From Prevotella sp. khp7 (GTDB lineage Bacteria > Bacteroidota > Bacteroidia > Bacteroidales > Bacteroidaceae): a stretch of DNA of 64,000 nt. Within the stretch, counting starts at the first letter, position 1. Each line of letters begins with the position of its first letter. Under the pieces are notes generated by a model. That model made no database searches. It was not told the DNA's origin and saw only the letters and a list, made by a program, of their open reading frames with translations. The position numbers and the translations under genes were made by a program. Location of the stretch: contig NZ_FOIV01000002.1 of the NCBI RefSeq assembly GCF_900109055.1, positions 372,001 to 436,000 on the forward strand, given 5' to 3'. This document shows, piece after piece, positions 45,082-54,637 of this stretch.

Positions 45082-46536
45082 ATGAAAAAGATTCTCGCTT
45101 TGATGGCTCTCGTCGCATTGGCGACGCTCGGCGCACAGGCCAAAGTTAGGTTGCCCCACATGATTGGCGACAACATGGTATTACAACAGCAGACCGACGC
45201 CCGCCTCTGGGGGTGGACGCAGCCGGGTAAGATGGTGAGGGTAACGGTGTCGTGGAGCAAGGACGTAGTGACGGCCAAGGCCGACAAGCAGGGACAGTGG
45301 CTCGTAAAGGTAGTGACGCCTAAGGCCTCGTACGAGCCGCTCTCAATCACGTTTGATGATGGCGAACCCCTGACTATTCGCAACGTGGTGGCAGGTGAGG
45401 TCTGGGTATGCGCGGGACAGTCGAATATGGAGATGCCCGTGAAGGGCTTCGGTATGTGTCCCGTAGAGGGCTATAATGACGTGGTTATCGACGCAAAGAA
45501 CCATCAGGGCGTCCGTTCGGTGAAGATTCCAAGTGTCATGTCGTCGAAACCACTCAACGATGCCCAGTGCGAGTGGCGCGTGTGTTCGCCCCGAACTGTT
45601 GGGGAGTTTTCGGCTACTGGCTATTTCTTCGCCCGCAAGATGCACGAGGCGCTCGACATACCTATCGGACTCATTGAAGCCAATAAAGGAGGTACGCGCG
45701 TGGAGAGCTGGCTGACGAAAGAGAATCTGGAGAAATATACCAACGACCCTACCGATTCGGTTGAGATATGCAAGAGGTGGGTTGACTACGACTATCACCG
45801 TTCGCTGCTCTGGGGCAACGGCACCTTCAATCCCATCCTGAACTTCACTGTGAAGGGCATACTCTATTATCAGGGTTGCTCGAATGTAGGCGACCAAGGC
45901 AACCAGTATTCAGAGCGTATGAAGCTGCTGGTGGAGCAGTGGAGAAGTCAGTTCGCCCTCGGTGAAATACCCTTCTACTTCGTGCAGATTGCGCCTTACA
46001 GATACGACGACGATAACAACGCGACAAACGGTGCGCTGCTTCGCGAACAGCAGTTTAAAGCCCAGAGCCTTATCCCGAACAGCTCGCTGGTGTGCATCAA
46101 CGACCTAGTCTATCCCTACGAGTTCTCGCAGATACACCCCACTCAGAAACAGCAGGTGGGCGAACGGCTGGCTTACACGGCTCTGAATCGCGACTATGGC
46201 TTCGAGAGTATCATGTATAAAAGCTCGTCGTTCAAGGATATGCTGATAAAAGGCGATGCTGTGTTCATCCATCTTCAAGACAATTATTGGGCTGATGCAC
46301 CATTCGAAGACATGCAGGGCTTCGAGGTGGCTGGCGACGATAAGATTTTTTATCCCGCCAGTGCGCAGCACTTTTGGCAGCCAGGCGGCGCTTATTGGGA
46401 TGAGGCTATCCGCATCTCCTCGCCCAAAGTGAAGAATCCCGTAGCCGTGCGCTATTGTTTCAAGAACTTCCAGACGGGTAACGTGAAGAATGCTGGCAAC
46501 CTGCCGCTCTTCCCCTTCCGCACTGATAATTGGTAA
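45082..46536 (+). CDS. SGNH sialate O-acetylesterase-like esterase
   Basis: This 484-residue exported esterase has a signal peptide (LGAQAKVRLP). SGNH block I is A-G-Q-S114-N, with S114 the likely nucleophile. The usual GESN of block III reads YYQGCSN here, so Glu is replaced by Cys. The D-x-x-H block appears as SQIHPTQKQQVGERL, with no Asp at the usual place three residues before His. It is shorter than the family member at the start of the window because it lacks the beta-sandwich insertion. It is followed 6 bp later by a Nudix gene, so the two are probably co-transcribed. Confidence 0.85.
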   Translation: MKKILALMALVALATLGAQAKVRLPHMIGDNMVLQQQTDARLWGWTQPGKMVRVTVSWSKDVVTAKADKQGQWLVKVVTPKASYEPLSITFDDGEPLTIRNVVAGEVWVCAGQSNMEMPVKGFGMCPVEGYNDVVIDAKNHQGVRSVKIPSVMSSKPLNDAQCEWRVCSPRTVGEFSATGYFFARKMHEALDIPIGLIEANKGGTRVESWLTKENLEKYTNDPTDSVEICKRWVDYDYHRSLLWGNGTFNPILNFTVKGILYYQGCSNVGDQGNQYSERMKLLVEQWRSQFALGEIPFYFVQIAPYRYDDDNNATNGALLREQQFKAQSLIPNSSLVCINDLVYPYEFSQIHPTQKQQVGERLAYTALNRDYGFESIMYKSSSFKDMLIKGDAVFIHLQDNYWADAPFEDMQGFEVAGDDKIFYPASAQHFWQPGGAYWDEAIRISSPKVKNPVAVRYCFKNFQTGNVKNAGNLPLFPFRTDNW

Positions 46537-46542
46537 ACCGCC

Positions 46543-47076
46543 ATGGAAAAACATCCTTTAGCGCAATTCCATTTTTGCCCGAGATGCGGCAGCCAGCAAT
46601 TCGTGATACACAATGCCCTGAGCAGGCATTGTAACAACTGCGGTTTTACCTACTATCAGAACCCACGGGCTGCCACAGCGGCTTTTATCCAGAATGCTAA
46701 AGGTGAGCTGTTGGTGGCGCGTCGCGCAAAGGAACCTGCAAAAGGCACGCTCGATCTACCAGGCGGCTTTGTCGACAATGACGAGACGGCCGAGGAGGGC
46801 ATGGCACGTGAAATCAAGGAAGAGACGGGACTCTGTATTTCGCCAGAGCATGTGGAATACATGTTTTCCGTGCCCAACATCTACAACTATTCAGGCATGG
46901 ACATCCACACGCTCGATCTATTCTTTTTCTGCCGTGTGGGCGATGAGGCTGTGGTGAAGGCTGCCGACGACGCTGCAGAATTAGCCTGGATGCCGCTGAG
47001 GGTGTTGAATCCAGAACTCTTTGGACTGCGTTCTATCCGCGAGGCTGTGAGTCGGTTCTTAGTGCAGAATTGTTAA
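46543..47076 (+). CDS. Nudix hydrolase with N-terminal zinc ribbon
   Basis: This 177-residue cytoplasmic protein has a zinc ribbon (CPRCGS...CNNCGF, about residues 9-34). A Nudix domain follows, with the Nudix box GGFVDNDETAEEGMAREIKE followed by ETGL. This layout is like NADH/NAD-capped RNA pyrophosphatases, though it is shorter than NudC. It probably hydrolyses a nucleotide diphosphate derivative. It lies just downstream of an SGNH esterase gene, perhaps only as a passenger in the operon. Confidence 0.88.
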   Translation: MEKHPLAQFHFCPRCGSQQFVIHNALSRHCNNCGFTYYQNPRAATAAFIQNAKGELLVARRAKEPAKGTLDLPGGFVDNDETAEEGMAREIKEETGLCISPEHVEYMFSVPNIYNYSGMDIHTLDLFFFCRVGDEAVVKAADDAAELAWMPLRVLNPELFGLRSIREAVSRFLVQNC

Positions 47077-47125
47077 TAAAAACAAAATTCCTATATATAT
47101 ATAAGGTGGAAGAAACTTTTTTGCT

Positions 47126-47133
47126 TACTTTTG
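47126..47133 (+). promoter_or_regulatory. -7 box of the topA operon
   Basis: TACTTTTG, 32 bp before the topA start. No exact -33 box is visible. Confidence 0.6.
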
Positions 47134-47165
47134 CAGCCCGAAAGAAATCATAACAAGACAAAAGT

Positions 47166-49478
47166 ATGCAGAAAAACTTAGTGATTGTCGAGTCTCCAGC
47201 TAAGGCAAAGACCATTGAGAAGTTCCTTGGAGATGACTTCAAGGTGATGTCAAGCTACGGACACATCCGTGACCTGAAGAAAAGAGAGCTGAGCATCGAC
47301 GATAAGACTCTGGAACCAGAATACGAGATTCCAGAAGAGAAGACTAAACTGGTGGCCGACCTCAACGCAAAAGCCAAGAAAGCAGAAAAGGTATGGCTCG
47401 CATCCGATGAGGACCGTGAGGGAGAAGCCATCTCTTGGCATCTGTGCGAGGTGTTGGGGCTGGATAAGCAGAAAACCAACCGCATTGTGTTCCACGAAAT
47501 CACAAAACCCGCAATTTTGGAAGCCATTGAGCATCCGCGCCATATCAACATGGATTTGGTAAACGCCCAGCAGGCACGACGCGTGCTCGACCGCCTAGTG
47601 GGGTTCAAACTCTCCCCAGTTCTTTGGCGCAAGGTGAAGCCAGCTCTCTCGGCAGGTCGCGTGCAGAGCGTAGCTGTGCGTCTCATCGTAGAACGTGAGC
47701 GTGAGATTCAGAATTTCCAGAGCGAGGTATATTATAACGTAAATGGTGTCTTCGCCATTACCAATGTCGATGGCTCTGCTTCAGAGGTAAAGGCCCAGCT
47801 TGCCAGTCGTTTCAAGACAGAGCAAGAGGTGTTAACATTCCTCGAGAAGTGTAAGGAAGCAACCTTCACCGTGGAGGGCATATCTAAGAAACCCGTCAAG
47901 CGTACACCGGCTCCGCCATTCACCACATCGACACTCCAGCAGGAGGCAGCCCGCAAACTTGGTTTCTCAGTAAGTCAGACTATGATGGTTGCTCAGCATT
48001 TGTATGAAAACGGACGTATTACCTATATGCGTACCGACTCTGTAAACCTCTCTAAACTCTGTCTTGGTGCTAGTAAGAACGAGATTGTCAGTCTCTACGG
48101 CGACAAATACAGCAAGACCCGCCAGTATCATACCAGTGCAAAGGGTGCTCAGGAGGCGCACGAAGCCATCCGTCCTACCTACATGGATCAGGCTGAGATT
48201 GAAGGGACTGCTCAGGAGAAGCGGCTCTACGAACTGATTTGGAAACGCACCATCGCTAGCCAGATGGCAGATGCACAGATAGAGAAGACAACAGCCAACA
48301 TCCGTATCAGCGGCACTGACGAGTATTTCGTCGCACAGGGTGAGGTCGTGAAATTTGATGGTTTCATCAAGGTCTATCGCGAGTCGCTGGATGATGACGA
48401 TCAGCAAGACGAGTTTGGACATATTCTTCCGCCAATGAAGGAAGGGCAGCAGCTGACACGCCGTGAAGTGTTGGCAACAGAGCGTTTTACCATGGGTCCG
48501 CAGCGCTATACTGAAGCCAGCCTTGTACATAAGATGGAGGAACTCGGAATTGGTCGCCCTTCAACTTACGCTCCGACTATTTCTACTATTCAGCAGCGCG
48601 AATACGTGCAGAGAGGTGATAAGAAAGGCGAGGAGCGCCCATACTCTCTCTATCAGCTGAAGGGTAAGCAGGTGACTCAGAAAACCAGAAAGGAAATGGT
48701 TGGCTCAGAGAAGGGCAAGTTGCTGCCTACCGATATCGGAATCGTGGTAAACGACTTTCTGATGGAACACTTCAAGGAAATTATGGACTACAACTTCACT
48801 GCCAAGGTGGAGCAGGATTTTGATAAGATTGCTGAAGGCGATGAGAAATGGACTGACATGATGAAGCAGTTCTACAAGAGTTTCGAGCCAACGGTAGAGA
48901 AAACAATGAACAGCCGTCAGCAGCACAAGGCTGGCGAACGTCAGCTGGGTAAGGACCCCAAAACAGGAAAGCCCGTATTTGTGAAAATCGGGCGTTTTGG
49001 CCCCGTAGTACAGATTGGTACTGCCGATGACAAGGAGAAGCCCCAGTTTGCGCAACTGCCCAAGGAGCAGAGCATGGAAACCATCACCCTTGATGAGGCG
49101 TTGGAGTTGTTCAAACTACCACGCGAGGTGGGAGAGTATGAAAACAAACCTGTAACTATCGGTGCTGGTCGTTTCGGTCCCTATGTGCTCCACGACCGCC
49201 AATATACTTCACTGCCGAAGGGAACAGATCCGATGACTATAACCCTCGACGAGGCTATTGCACTCATTCAGGAGAAGCGTCAGCAGGACAGCAAGAAGCA
49301 CATGAAGTTCTTTCTAGAGGATTCTAAACTGGAGATTCTGAATGGAAGATATGGCCCCTATCTAGTATATGACGGCAAGAACTATCGCCTCCCCAAGAAT
49401 CTGCACGAAAAAGCTACTGAACTGACTTATGATCAGTGCATGAAGATTATTCAGGCAACACCAGTAAAGAAAGGCTGA
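47166..49478 (+). CDS. topA: DNA topoisomerase I
   Basis: This type IA topoisomerase relaxes negative supercoils. The Toprim domain starts at the N-terminus (LVIVESPAKAKTIEKFLG) and carries SDEDREGEAISWHL. The catalytic tyrosine is Y287 in ITYMRTDS. The C-terminus lacks Cys4 zinc fingers and instead has several GRFGPYV-type repeats (IGRFGPVVQIG, AGRFGPYVLHD, NGRYGPYLVYD), as is usual in Bacteroidota. The length is 770 residues. It heads an operon with aroK, speA and argB, with 1-bp or overlapping junctions. Confidence 0.98.
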   Translation: MQKNLVIVESPAKAKTIEKFLGDDFKVMSSYGHIRDLKKRELSIDDKTLEPEYEIPEEKTKLVADLNAKAKKAEKVWLASDEDREGEAISWHLCEVLGLDKQKTNRIVFHEITKPAILEAIEHPRHINMDLVNAQQARRVLDRLVGFKLSPVLWRKVKPALSAGRVQSVAVRLIVEREREIQNFQSEVYYNVNGVFAITNVDGSASEVKAQLASRFKTEQEVLTFLEKCKEATFTVEGISKKPVKRTPAPPFTTSTLQQEAARKLGFSVSQTMMVAQHLYENGRITYMRTDSVNLSKLCLGASKNEIVSLYGDKYSKTRQYHTSAKGAQEAHEAIRPTYMDQAEIEGTAQEKRLYELIWKRTIASQMADAQIEKTTANIRISGTDEYFVAQGEVVKFDGFIKVYRESLDDDDQQDEFGHILPPMKEGQQLTRREVLATERFTMGPQRYTEASLVHKMEELGIGRPSTYAPTISTIQQREYVQRGDKKGEERPYSLYQLKGKQVTQKTRKEMVGSEKGKLLPTDIGIVVNDFLMEHFKEIMDYNFTAKVEQDFDKIAEGDEKWTDMMKQFYKSFEPTVEKTMNSRQQHKAGERQLGKDPKTGKPVFVKIGRFGPVVQIGTADDKEKPQFAQLPKEQSMETITLDEALELFKLPREVGEYENKPVTIGAGRFGPYVLHDRQYTSLPKGTDPMTITLDEAIALIQEKRQQDSKKHMKFFLEDSKLEILNGRYGPYLVYDGKNYRLPKNLHEKATELTYDQCMKIIQATPVKKG

Positions 49479-49479
49479 T

Positions 49480-50007
49480 ATGACGCGCATTATCCTGATA
49501 GGCTATATGGGTGCGGGGAAAACAACCGTTGGTAAAGCGCTTGCAGACGAACTGGGTGTCATCTTCTACGACCTTGATTGGTATATAGAGAGCCGTATGC
49601 GCAAATCTGTGGCTCAGATCTTTGCTGAACGTGGTGAGGAGGGTTTTCGCCAGATAGAGTACAACATGCTGCACGAGGTGGCCGAGTTCGAAAATGTTAT
49701 CATCAGCTGTGGAGGCGGAACGCCATGCTTCTTTGATAATATGGACTACCTGAACCAGCAAGGGAAGGTGGTGTATTTGAAAGCTGATCCGGAAGTGCTC
49801 TACAAGCATCTGCTAATGGGGAAAACGGAACGTCCGCTTTTGAAGGGCAAAAGCCCCGAAGAACTGATTGCCTTCATTCGTGAGCAGCTCGAGAAGCGTG
49901 AGCCTTATTACACAAAGGCCAAATACACTCTCGATGTCAGTCTGATGGATAATTATGAGAAAATAAAAATCAGCGTGGCTAGGATAAAAGAAATTTTGGA
50001 ATTATGA
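49480..50007 (+). CDS. aroK: Shikimate kinase
   Basis: This enzyme phosphorylates shikimate in aromatic amino acid synthesis. The Walker A loop is GYMGAGKTT (residues 8-16). The shikimate-binding FYDLDWYIESR and CGGGTP motifs are present, as is the lid ERPLLKG. The length of 175 residues is typical. It begins 1 bp after topA's stop and its own stop overlaps the start of speA (ATGA). Confidence 0.96.
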   Translation: MTRIILIGYMGAGKTTVGKALADELGVIFYDLDWYIESRMRKSVAQIFAERGEEGFRQIEYNMLHEVAEFENVIISCGGGTPCFFDNMDYLNQQGKVVYLKADPEVLYKHLLMGKTERPLLKGKSPEELIAFIREQLEKREPYYTKAKYTLDVSLMDNYEKIKISVARIKEILEL

Positions 50008-51896
50008 AGAAATGGACCATTGAAGATTCGAAGGAGCTCTATAACATTAACGGATGGGGCACTTCTTACTTTGGCATCAACGAAAAAGGCGATGTCTATG
50101 TCACTCCCTGTAAGAATAAGACAGAGATAGATTTACGTGAAGTGATGGACGAGTTGGCATTGCGTGATGTCACACCTCCAGTACTGCTTCGATTCCCCGA
50201 CATTCTGGATAACCGTATCGAGAAAACGTGGAGTTGCTTTAAAAGAGCAGCCGAGGAATACGAGTACAAGGGCGAGAACTATGTGGTCTATCCTATTAAG
50301 GTGAATCAGATACAGCCTGTTGTGGAGGAGATCATCAGTCATGGAAAGAAATTCAATCTTGGCGTTGAAGCAGGTTCAAAACCTGAACTGCATGCTGTTA
50401 TTGCCGTGCAGTGTCAGAGCGATTCTATCATCGTGTGCAATGGCTATAAAGATCAGAGCTATATAGAATTGGCCTTACTCGCACAAAAGATGGGTAAGCG
50501 CATCTTTATCGTTGTAGAGAAACTGAATGAACTGGAAATCATTGCCAAGGTGGCCAAGAAGATGAACATCCGCCCCAACATCGGTATCCGCATCAAGCTA
50601 GCTTCAAGTGGATCTGGCAAATGGGAAGAGAGTGGTGGTGACGCCTCAAAGTTTGGTCTGACAAGTGCAGAACTTCTTGAAGCACTCGAGTTGTTGGATA
50701 AGAAGGACATGCGTGATTGTCTGCGACTCATCCATTTCCATATCGGTTCGCAAATCACAAAGATACGCCGTATACAGACTGCTCTTCGCGAAGCATCTCA
50801 ATTTTATATCCAGCTGCACAAGATGGGGTACAATGTGGACTTCGTAGACTGCGGCGGTGGTCTTGGTGTGGACTATGACGGAACGCGTTCTCCTTCAAGT
50901 GAGAGTTCTGTGAACTATAGTATTCAGGAGTATGTAAACGACTGTATCTATACCTTCGTTGAGGCTGCGAATAAGAACAATCTACCTCATCCGAATATTA
51001 TTACCGAGAGCGGACGCTCACTCGCTGCTCACCATTCTGTGTTGGTGATTGACGTGCTGGAGACGGCCTCGCTGCCAGAGATGCCAGAGGAGTTTGAGCC
51101 TGATGAGAACAGTCATCAGTTGGTGAAAGACCTCTATGAGATATGGGACAACCTCTCGCCGCGCAACGTGCTCGAAGACTGGCACGACGCAGAGCAGATA
51201 CGTGAAGAGGTGCTTGATTTGTTCTCGCATGGTATCGTGGATTTAAGGACTCGTGCAGAGATAGAGTCTATGTATTGGAGCGTATGCCACGAGATAAATA
51301 TCCTTACCAAGGGCCTGAAACATATTCCTGAAGAGTTGATGAACATCGACAAGTTGTTGGCTGACAAATATTTCTGCAACTTCTCACTCTTTCAGAGTCT
51401 ACCCGACTCGTGGGCCATCGATCAGTTGTTCCCTATTATGCCCATACAGCGACTTGATGAGCGTCCCACGCGCAATGCGACAATTCAGGATATCACCTGT
51501 GACAGTGATGGTAAGGTCGCAAACTTCGTAACCAACCGTAATAATTCGCATTCGCTACCTGTGCATCCTCTGAAGAAAAACGAACCCTATTATCTAGGCG
51601 TATTCCTTGTAGGTGCATATCAGGAGATTCTGGGTGACATGCACAATCTGTTTGGTGATACCAATGCTGTACATATCTCAGAGAAAGATGGTAGCTACCA
51701 CATTGATCAGATTATCGATGGCGAGACTGTCGCTGAAGTGCTCGATTATGTACAATATGATCCTAAGAAACTGGTGCGTCAGTTGGAAGTCTGGGTAGCT
51801 AAGAGTGTCAAGCAGGGTAAGATATCTCTTGAAGAGGGAAAGGAATTCCTGTCTAATTATCGTTCAGGACTTTACGGTTATACATATTTGGAATGA
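50004..51896 (+). CDS. speA: Biosynthetic arginine decarboxylase
   Basis: This PLP enzyme of the alanine-racemase fold makes agmatine from arginine for polyamine synthesis. The PLP lysine is K99 in VYPIKVNQ. Other family motifs are the glycine-rich phosphate site DCGGGLGVDYDGT and the IHFHIGSQ motif. The length of 630 residues matches SpeA. It is translationally coupled to aroK upstream and argB downstream by 4-bp overlaps, placing arginine use and arginine synthesis in one transcript. Confidence 0.97.
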   Translation: MKKWTIEDSKELYNINGWGTSYFGINEKGDVYVTPCKNKTEIDLREVMDELALRDVTPPVLLRFPDILDNRIEKTWSCFKRAAEEYEYKGENYVVYPIKVNQIQPVVEEIISHGKKFNLGVEAGSKPELHAVIAVQCQSDSIIVCNGYKDQSYIELALLAQKMGKRIFIVVEKLNELEIIAKVAKKMNIRPNIGIRIKLASSGSGKWEESGGDASKFGLTSAELLEALELLDKKDMRDCLRLIHFHIGSQITKIRRIQTALREASQFYIQLHKMGYNVDFVDCGGGLGVDYDGTRSPSSESSVNYSIQEYVNDCIYTFVEAANKNNLPHPNIITESGRSLAAHHSVLVIDVLETASLPEMPEEFEPDENSHQLVKDLYEIWDNLSPRNVLEDWHDAEQIREEVLDLFSHGIVDLRTRAEIESMYWSVCHEINILTKGLKHIPEELMNIDKLLADKYFCNFSLFQSLPDSWAIDQLFPIMPIQRLDERPTRNATIQDITCDSDGKVANFVTNRNNSHSLPVHPLKKNEPYYLGVFLVGAYQEILGDMHNLFGDTNAVHISEKDGSYHIDQIIDGETVAEVLDYVQYDPKKLVRQLEVWVAKSVKQGKISLEEGKEFLSNYRSGLYGYTYLE

Positions 51897-52669
51897 TGAA
51901 AGAAAAATTAACCATAGTTAAAGTAGGCGGGGCTGTGGTGGAAGACGAACCTCAACTCTTGCAACTTCTTAAGGATTTCAGTGCCATTGATGGCAAGAAA
52001 GTGTTGGTACATGGTGGCGGTCGTCGTGCAACTCAGGTAGCGGCCAGCCTTGGAATTGAGTCGAAAATGGTAAACGGCAGAAGAATCACTGATGCTGAGA
52101 TGCTCAATGTGGTGACAATGGTGTATGGTGGATTGGTCAATAAGAACCTCGTGGCCCGTCTTCAGAAGAATGGTGTAAACGCCTTGGGGCTGACAGGAGC
52201 TGATATGGATGTTATCCGTAGCCATAAACGTCCGTTAAAAGACGGTATCGATTTTGGTTTCGTAGGTGATGTTGACAATGCTGATGGTAAAATGCTCAGT
52301 AAGTTGATTGAAGAAGGCATCACGCCAGTCATGGCGCCTCTTACTCATGATGGTCAGGGTAATATTCTTAATACCAATGCTGATACTATTGCCTCTGAGA
52401 CTGCTAAGGCTCTTGCACCCTACTATGATGTAACCCTCATTTTTAGTTTCGAGAAAAAAGGCGTACTTCGTAATCCTGATAATGATGACTCTGTGATTTC
52501 CGTGATTACGCATGAGGATTTCAGAAAATATAAGGAAGATGGCACTATTAGTGGCGGTATGCTTCCTAAGATAGAGAATGCACTTAATGCTATTGATGCA
52601 GGCGTTTCACGTGTTATCATAACCCTTGCTACTGCTATCGATGGAAATTCTGGCACAGTGATAAGATAA
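51893..52669 (+). CDS. argB: Acetylglutamate kinase
   Basis: This enzyme phosphorylates N-acetylglutamate in arginine synthesis. The motifs are IVKVGGAVVED at the N-terminus, LVHGGGRRAT, and the C-terminal SGGMLPKIENALNAI plus GNSGTVI. The length of 258 residues is usual. The ATG overlaps the speA stop; a second Met follows directly. It ends at a strong terminator that begins in its last codon region. In Prevotella-like species N-acetylated or N-succinylated substrates may be used; I cannot tell which here. Confidence 0.95.
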   Translation: MMKEKLTIVKVGGAVVEDEPQLLQLLKDFSAIDGKKVLVHGGGRRATQVAASLGIESKMVNGRRITDAEMLNVVTMVYGGLVNKNLVARLQKNGVNALGLTGADMDVIRSHKRPLKDGIDFGFVGDVDNADGKMLSKLIEEGITPVMAPLTHDGQGNILNTNADTIASETAKALAPYYDVTLIFSFEKKGVLRNPDNDDSVISVITHEDFRKYKEDGTISGGMLPKIENALNAIDAGVSRVIITLATAIDGNSGTVIR

Positions 52670-52696
52670 AAAAGGCGAAAATTTTTTCGCCTTTTT
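52668..52696 (+). terminator. Terminator after argB
   Basis: A-tract plus GGCGAAA at 52668-52680 pairs with TTTCGCC and a T5 tract at 52684-52696. It ends the topA-aroK-speA-argB operon. Confidence 0.88.
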
Positions 52697-52737
52697 GTAA
52701 CTATTCTCCATTTCAATCGTCATTTATATTAGAGAGG

Positions 52738-53256
52738 ATGAAAAAAATCAGTTTCCGGAACGATGTCCTGCCACTCAAGAATGAGTTGTATCGGCTTGCT
52801 CTCCGCATCACTCTCAACCCTGCGGAGGCTGAGGATGTTGTACAGGAAACAATGATTAAAGTCTGGAATAGGCGGGAACAATGGGTTAATATCGAATCGA
52901 TAGAAGCTTTCTGCCTCACCATCTGTAGAAACATCTCACTCGACAAGATGAAAAAGATGGAGAACCAGAATCAAAGCTTGGACGAGAGGGAACACGATGC
53001 TCCGGATTATAGCTATTCATCCAATCCAGAGGAACAGGCCATGCAGCAAGATAGAATGCAGCTAATACGCCACCTCATTAACGAACTGCCGGAGAAGCAG
53101 CGAAGCGCGATGCAGCTCAGAGACTTTGAGGGTAAGAGCTACAAAGAAATCGCAAAGGTTATGGATATAAGCGAGGAGCAGGTGAAGGTTAATATCTTCC
53201 GAGCACGCCAAGCCATTCGGCAGAAATTTATAGAAAAAGAGAAATATGGATTATAA
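52738..53256 (+). CDS. ECF-family RNA polymerase sigma factor
   Basis: This 172-residue sigma-70-type factor has region 2 (YRLALRITLNPAEAEDVVQE followed by TMIKVW) and region 4 (LPEKQRSAMQLRDFEGKSYK followed by EIAKVMDISEEQVKVNIFRA). An AGAGAGG tract right before the ATG may help translation. It overlaps the next gene by 11 bp, and that gene encodes a membrane protein looking like a cognate anti-sigma factor, so the pair probably answers an envelope signal (inference). Confidence 0.93.
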   Translation: MKKISFRNDVLPLKNELYRLALRITLNPAEAEDVVQETMIKVWNRREQWVNIESIEAFCLTICRNISLDKMKKMENQNQSLDEREHDAPDYSYSSNPEEQAMQQDRMQLIRHLINELPEKQRSAMQLRDFEGKSYKEIAKVMDISEEQVKVNIFRARQAIRQKFIEKEKYGL

Positions 53257-53725
53257 GTACATCGAACAACTCTTAGAGCGCTACTGGCAGGGAGAGACAA
53301 CCCTGCAGGAGGAAGCTATCTTGCGTGCATTTTTTAGTCAGGAAAATGTGCCTGCAGAATTGCAGAAATACAAGGAGTTGTTTACCTACGAATTCCAAAA
53401 AGAGGAATCACTGAGCGGCGATTTCGATGCCCGCATCCTTGAGATGGTTGGCGAAGAAAAGCCTAAAGCAAAAGTAGTTACTCTGACAAGTCGACTGATG
53501 CCGCTTTTCAGAGCTGCGGCTATCGTTGCTATCGTTCTCACCTTGGGTAATGCAGCTCAGGCTCCTTGGGATCGCGGATGGGATGATCCAAAGGATGCCT
53601 ACGCTAAATATCATCAGCAAAAGGTTGACACAGTAAACGTCCTCGGGACAATTCAGGCGGAGAATATGTTGGACAGCATGAAAACGGCTACAACCCCCAC
53701 AGAGGCTCCTGCTTATTATGAATAA
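53246..53725 (+). CDS. Probable anti-sigma factor partner (single-pass membrane protein)
   Basis: This 159-residue protein has a helical N-terminal part (YIEQLLERYWQGETTLQEEA) as seen in anti-sigma proteins of Bacteroidota. A single membrane helix (about 83-103, LFRAAAIVAIVLTLG) and a short periplasmic tail follow. It overlaps the ECF sigma gene by 11 bp, which fits a sigma/anti-sigma pair. There is no clear zinc motif, so the assignment rests on layout and gene order. Confidence 0.75.
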   Translation: MDYKYIEQLLERYWQGETTLQEEAILRAFFSQENVPAELQKYKELFTYEFQKEESLSGDFDARILEMVGEEKPKAKVVTLTSRLMPLFRAAAIVAIVLTLGNAAQAPWDRGWDDPKDAYAKYHQQKVDTVNVLGTIQAENMLDSMKTATTPTEAPAYYE

Positions 53726-53826
53726 GAACATTTTCTATGCTTTCTTTATAATAATCATTTTAAACACAAACGAAACTGTGAAGTTTCATTCTCTCAAATT
53801 TTCAGAAAAATACTAACGAAGAAGAA

Positions 53827-53857
53827 TGGGCTGCCTCCGTAAGACGGGAGCAGCCCA
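53827..53857. terminator. Hairpin between the sigma pair and the CPBP gene
   Basis: TGGGCTGC at 53827-53834 pairs with GCAGCCCA near 53850-53857, with a further partly paired inner stem and AAG loop. Genes converge here, so it could serve both. Confidence 0.75.
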
Positions 53858-53878
53858 CTTCAATTCTCTATTTTATAA

Positions 53879-54637
53879 TCATTTACTTAGTCTCTGGTTC
53901 AGTTGGAATAATGCTGGCAGGAAAATGAGTAACGAGAATCCCAAGGCCATCAGTACGCGTTGTTCATTACCAAACAGGTCTGTCAGTGTGAGGTCGGGCT
54001 TGGGATAGAGGTTGTATAATACGTAAGCCACTGTATTGTTTATCCAATGGTAAACCACACCAGGCACGATACTGTCGGTACGGTAATACATCCAGCCAAG
54101 AAGCAGTCCGATGAGAAAAGCATGAGGCATCTGAGCAGGATTCATATGAATAACTGCAAAGAGAATGGCTGAGATAATTATGCCAACCCAAGGATTTGTC
54201 TTCCAACGGAGCAGACTTCGAAGAATGGCACCACGAAAAACCATCTCTTCAGCCAAAGGGGCCAGCAGACCTACTACCAGATAGCCCCAGCGGTCTTTCA
54301 TAATCATATCGAACTCACCTTCAACATGGTTTGGTAACTCGGGCATAAGTTCTTGAAGCCATACAGATGGAACAAGTGCTCCCAAAGCTGCTAATACGCA
54401 CCAAAACAATACAAACCAAGGACGTGTTCTTACCCAATGGCGCGATATAACACTCCACTTGGCCCATAAAAAGATAACCATTGTCAGTATACTGAATACA
54501 GCCATCATAATAATCATACTTGTGGCATTCATTGGAGCTTCTTTTCCCATCACTATCATCCAGATGCCTTGTGCCAAAAATCTCACAATGAGTTGAATGG
54601 CTGCAAAGATAACTATATAAATCAATGCATTCTTCAT
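53879..54637 (-). CDS. CPBP-family intramembrane metalloprotease
   Basis: This 252-residue membrane protein has about seven hydrophobic segments. The CPBP/Abi motifs are EEMVFRG (motif 1, EExxxR) and the histidines in HMNPAQMPHAFLIG and HWINN. Such proteases cut prenylated or other membrane proteins; the bacterial substrate is usually unknown. Its start overlaps the ribF stop by 4 bp, so it is translated from the ribF transcript. Confidence 0.88.
   Translation of the reverse strand: MKNALIYIVIFAAIQLIVRFLAQGIWMIVMGKEAPMNATSMIIMMAVFSILTMVIFLWAKWSVISRHWVRTRPWFVLFWCVLAALGALVPSVWLQELMPELPNHVEGEFDMIMKDRWGYLVVGLLAPLAEEMVFRGAILRSLLRWKTNPWVGIIISAILFAVIHMNPAQMPHAFLIGLLLGWMYYRTDSIVPGVVYHWINNTVAYVLYNLYPKPDLTLTDLFGNEQRVLMALGFSLLIFLPALFQLNQRLSK

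Noticed and set aside
53769..53785. Small hairpin GAAACT/AGTTTC after the anti-sigma gene
   Set aside because: Six-bp stem in AT-rich DNA without a T tract; the stronger hairpin at 53827 explains termination better.
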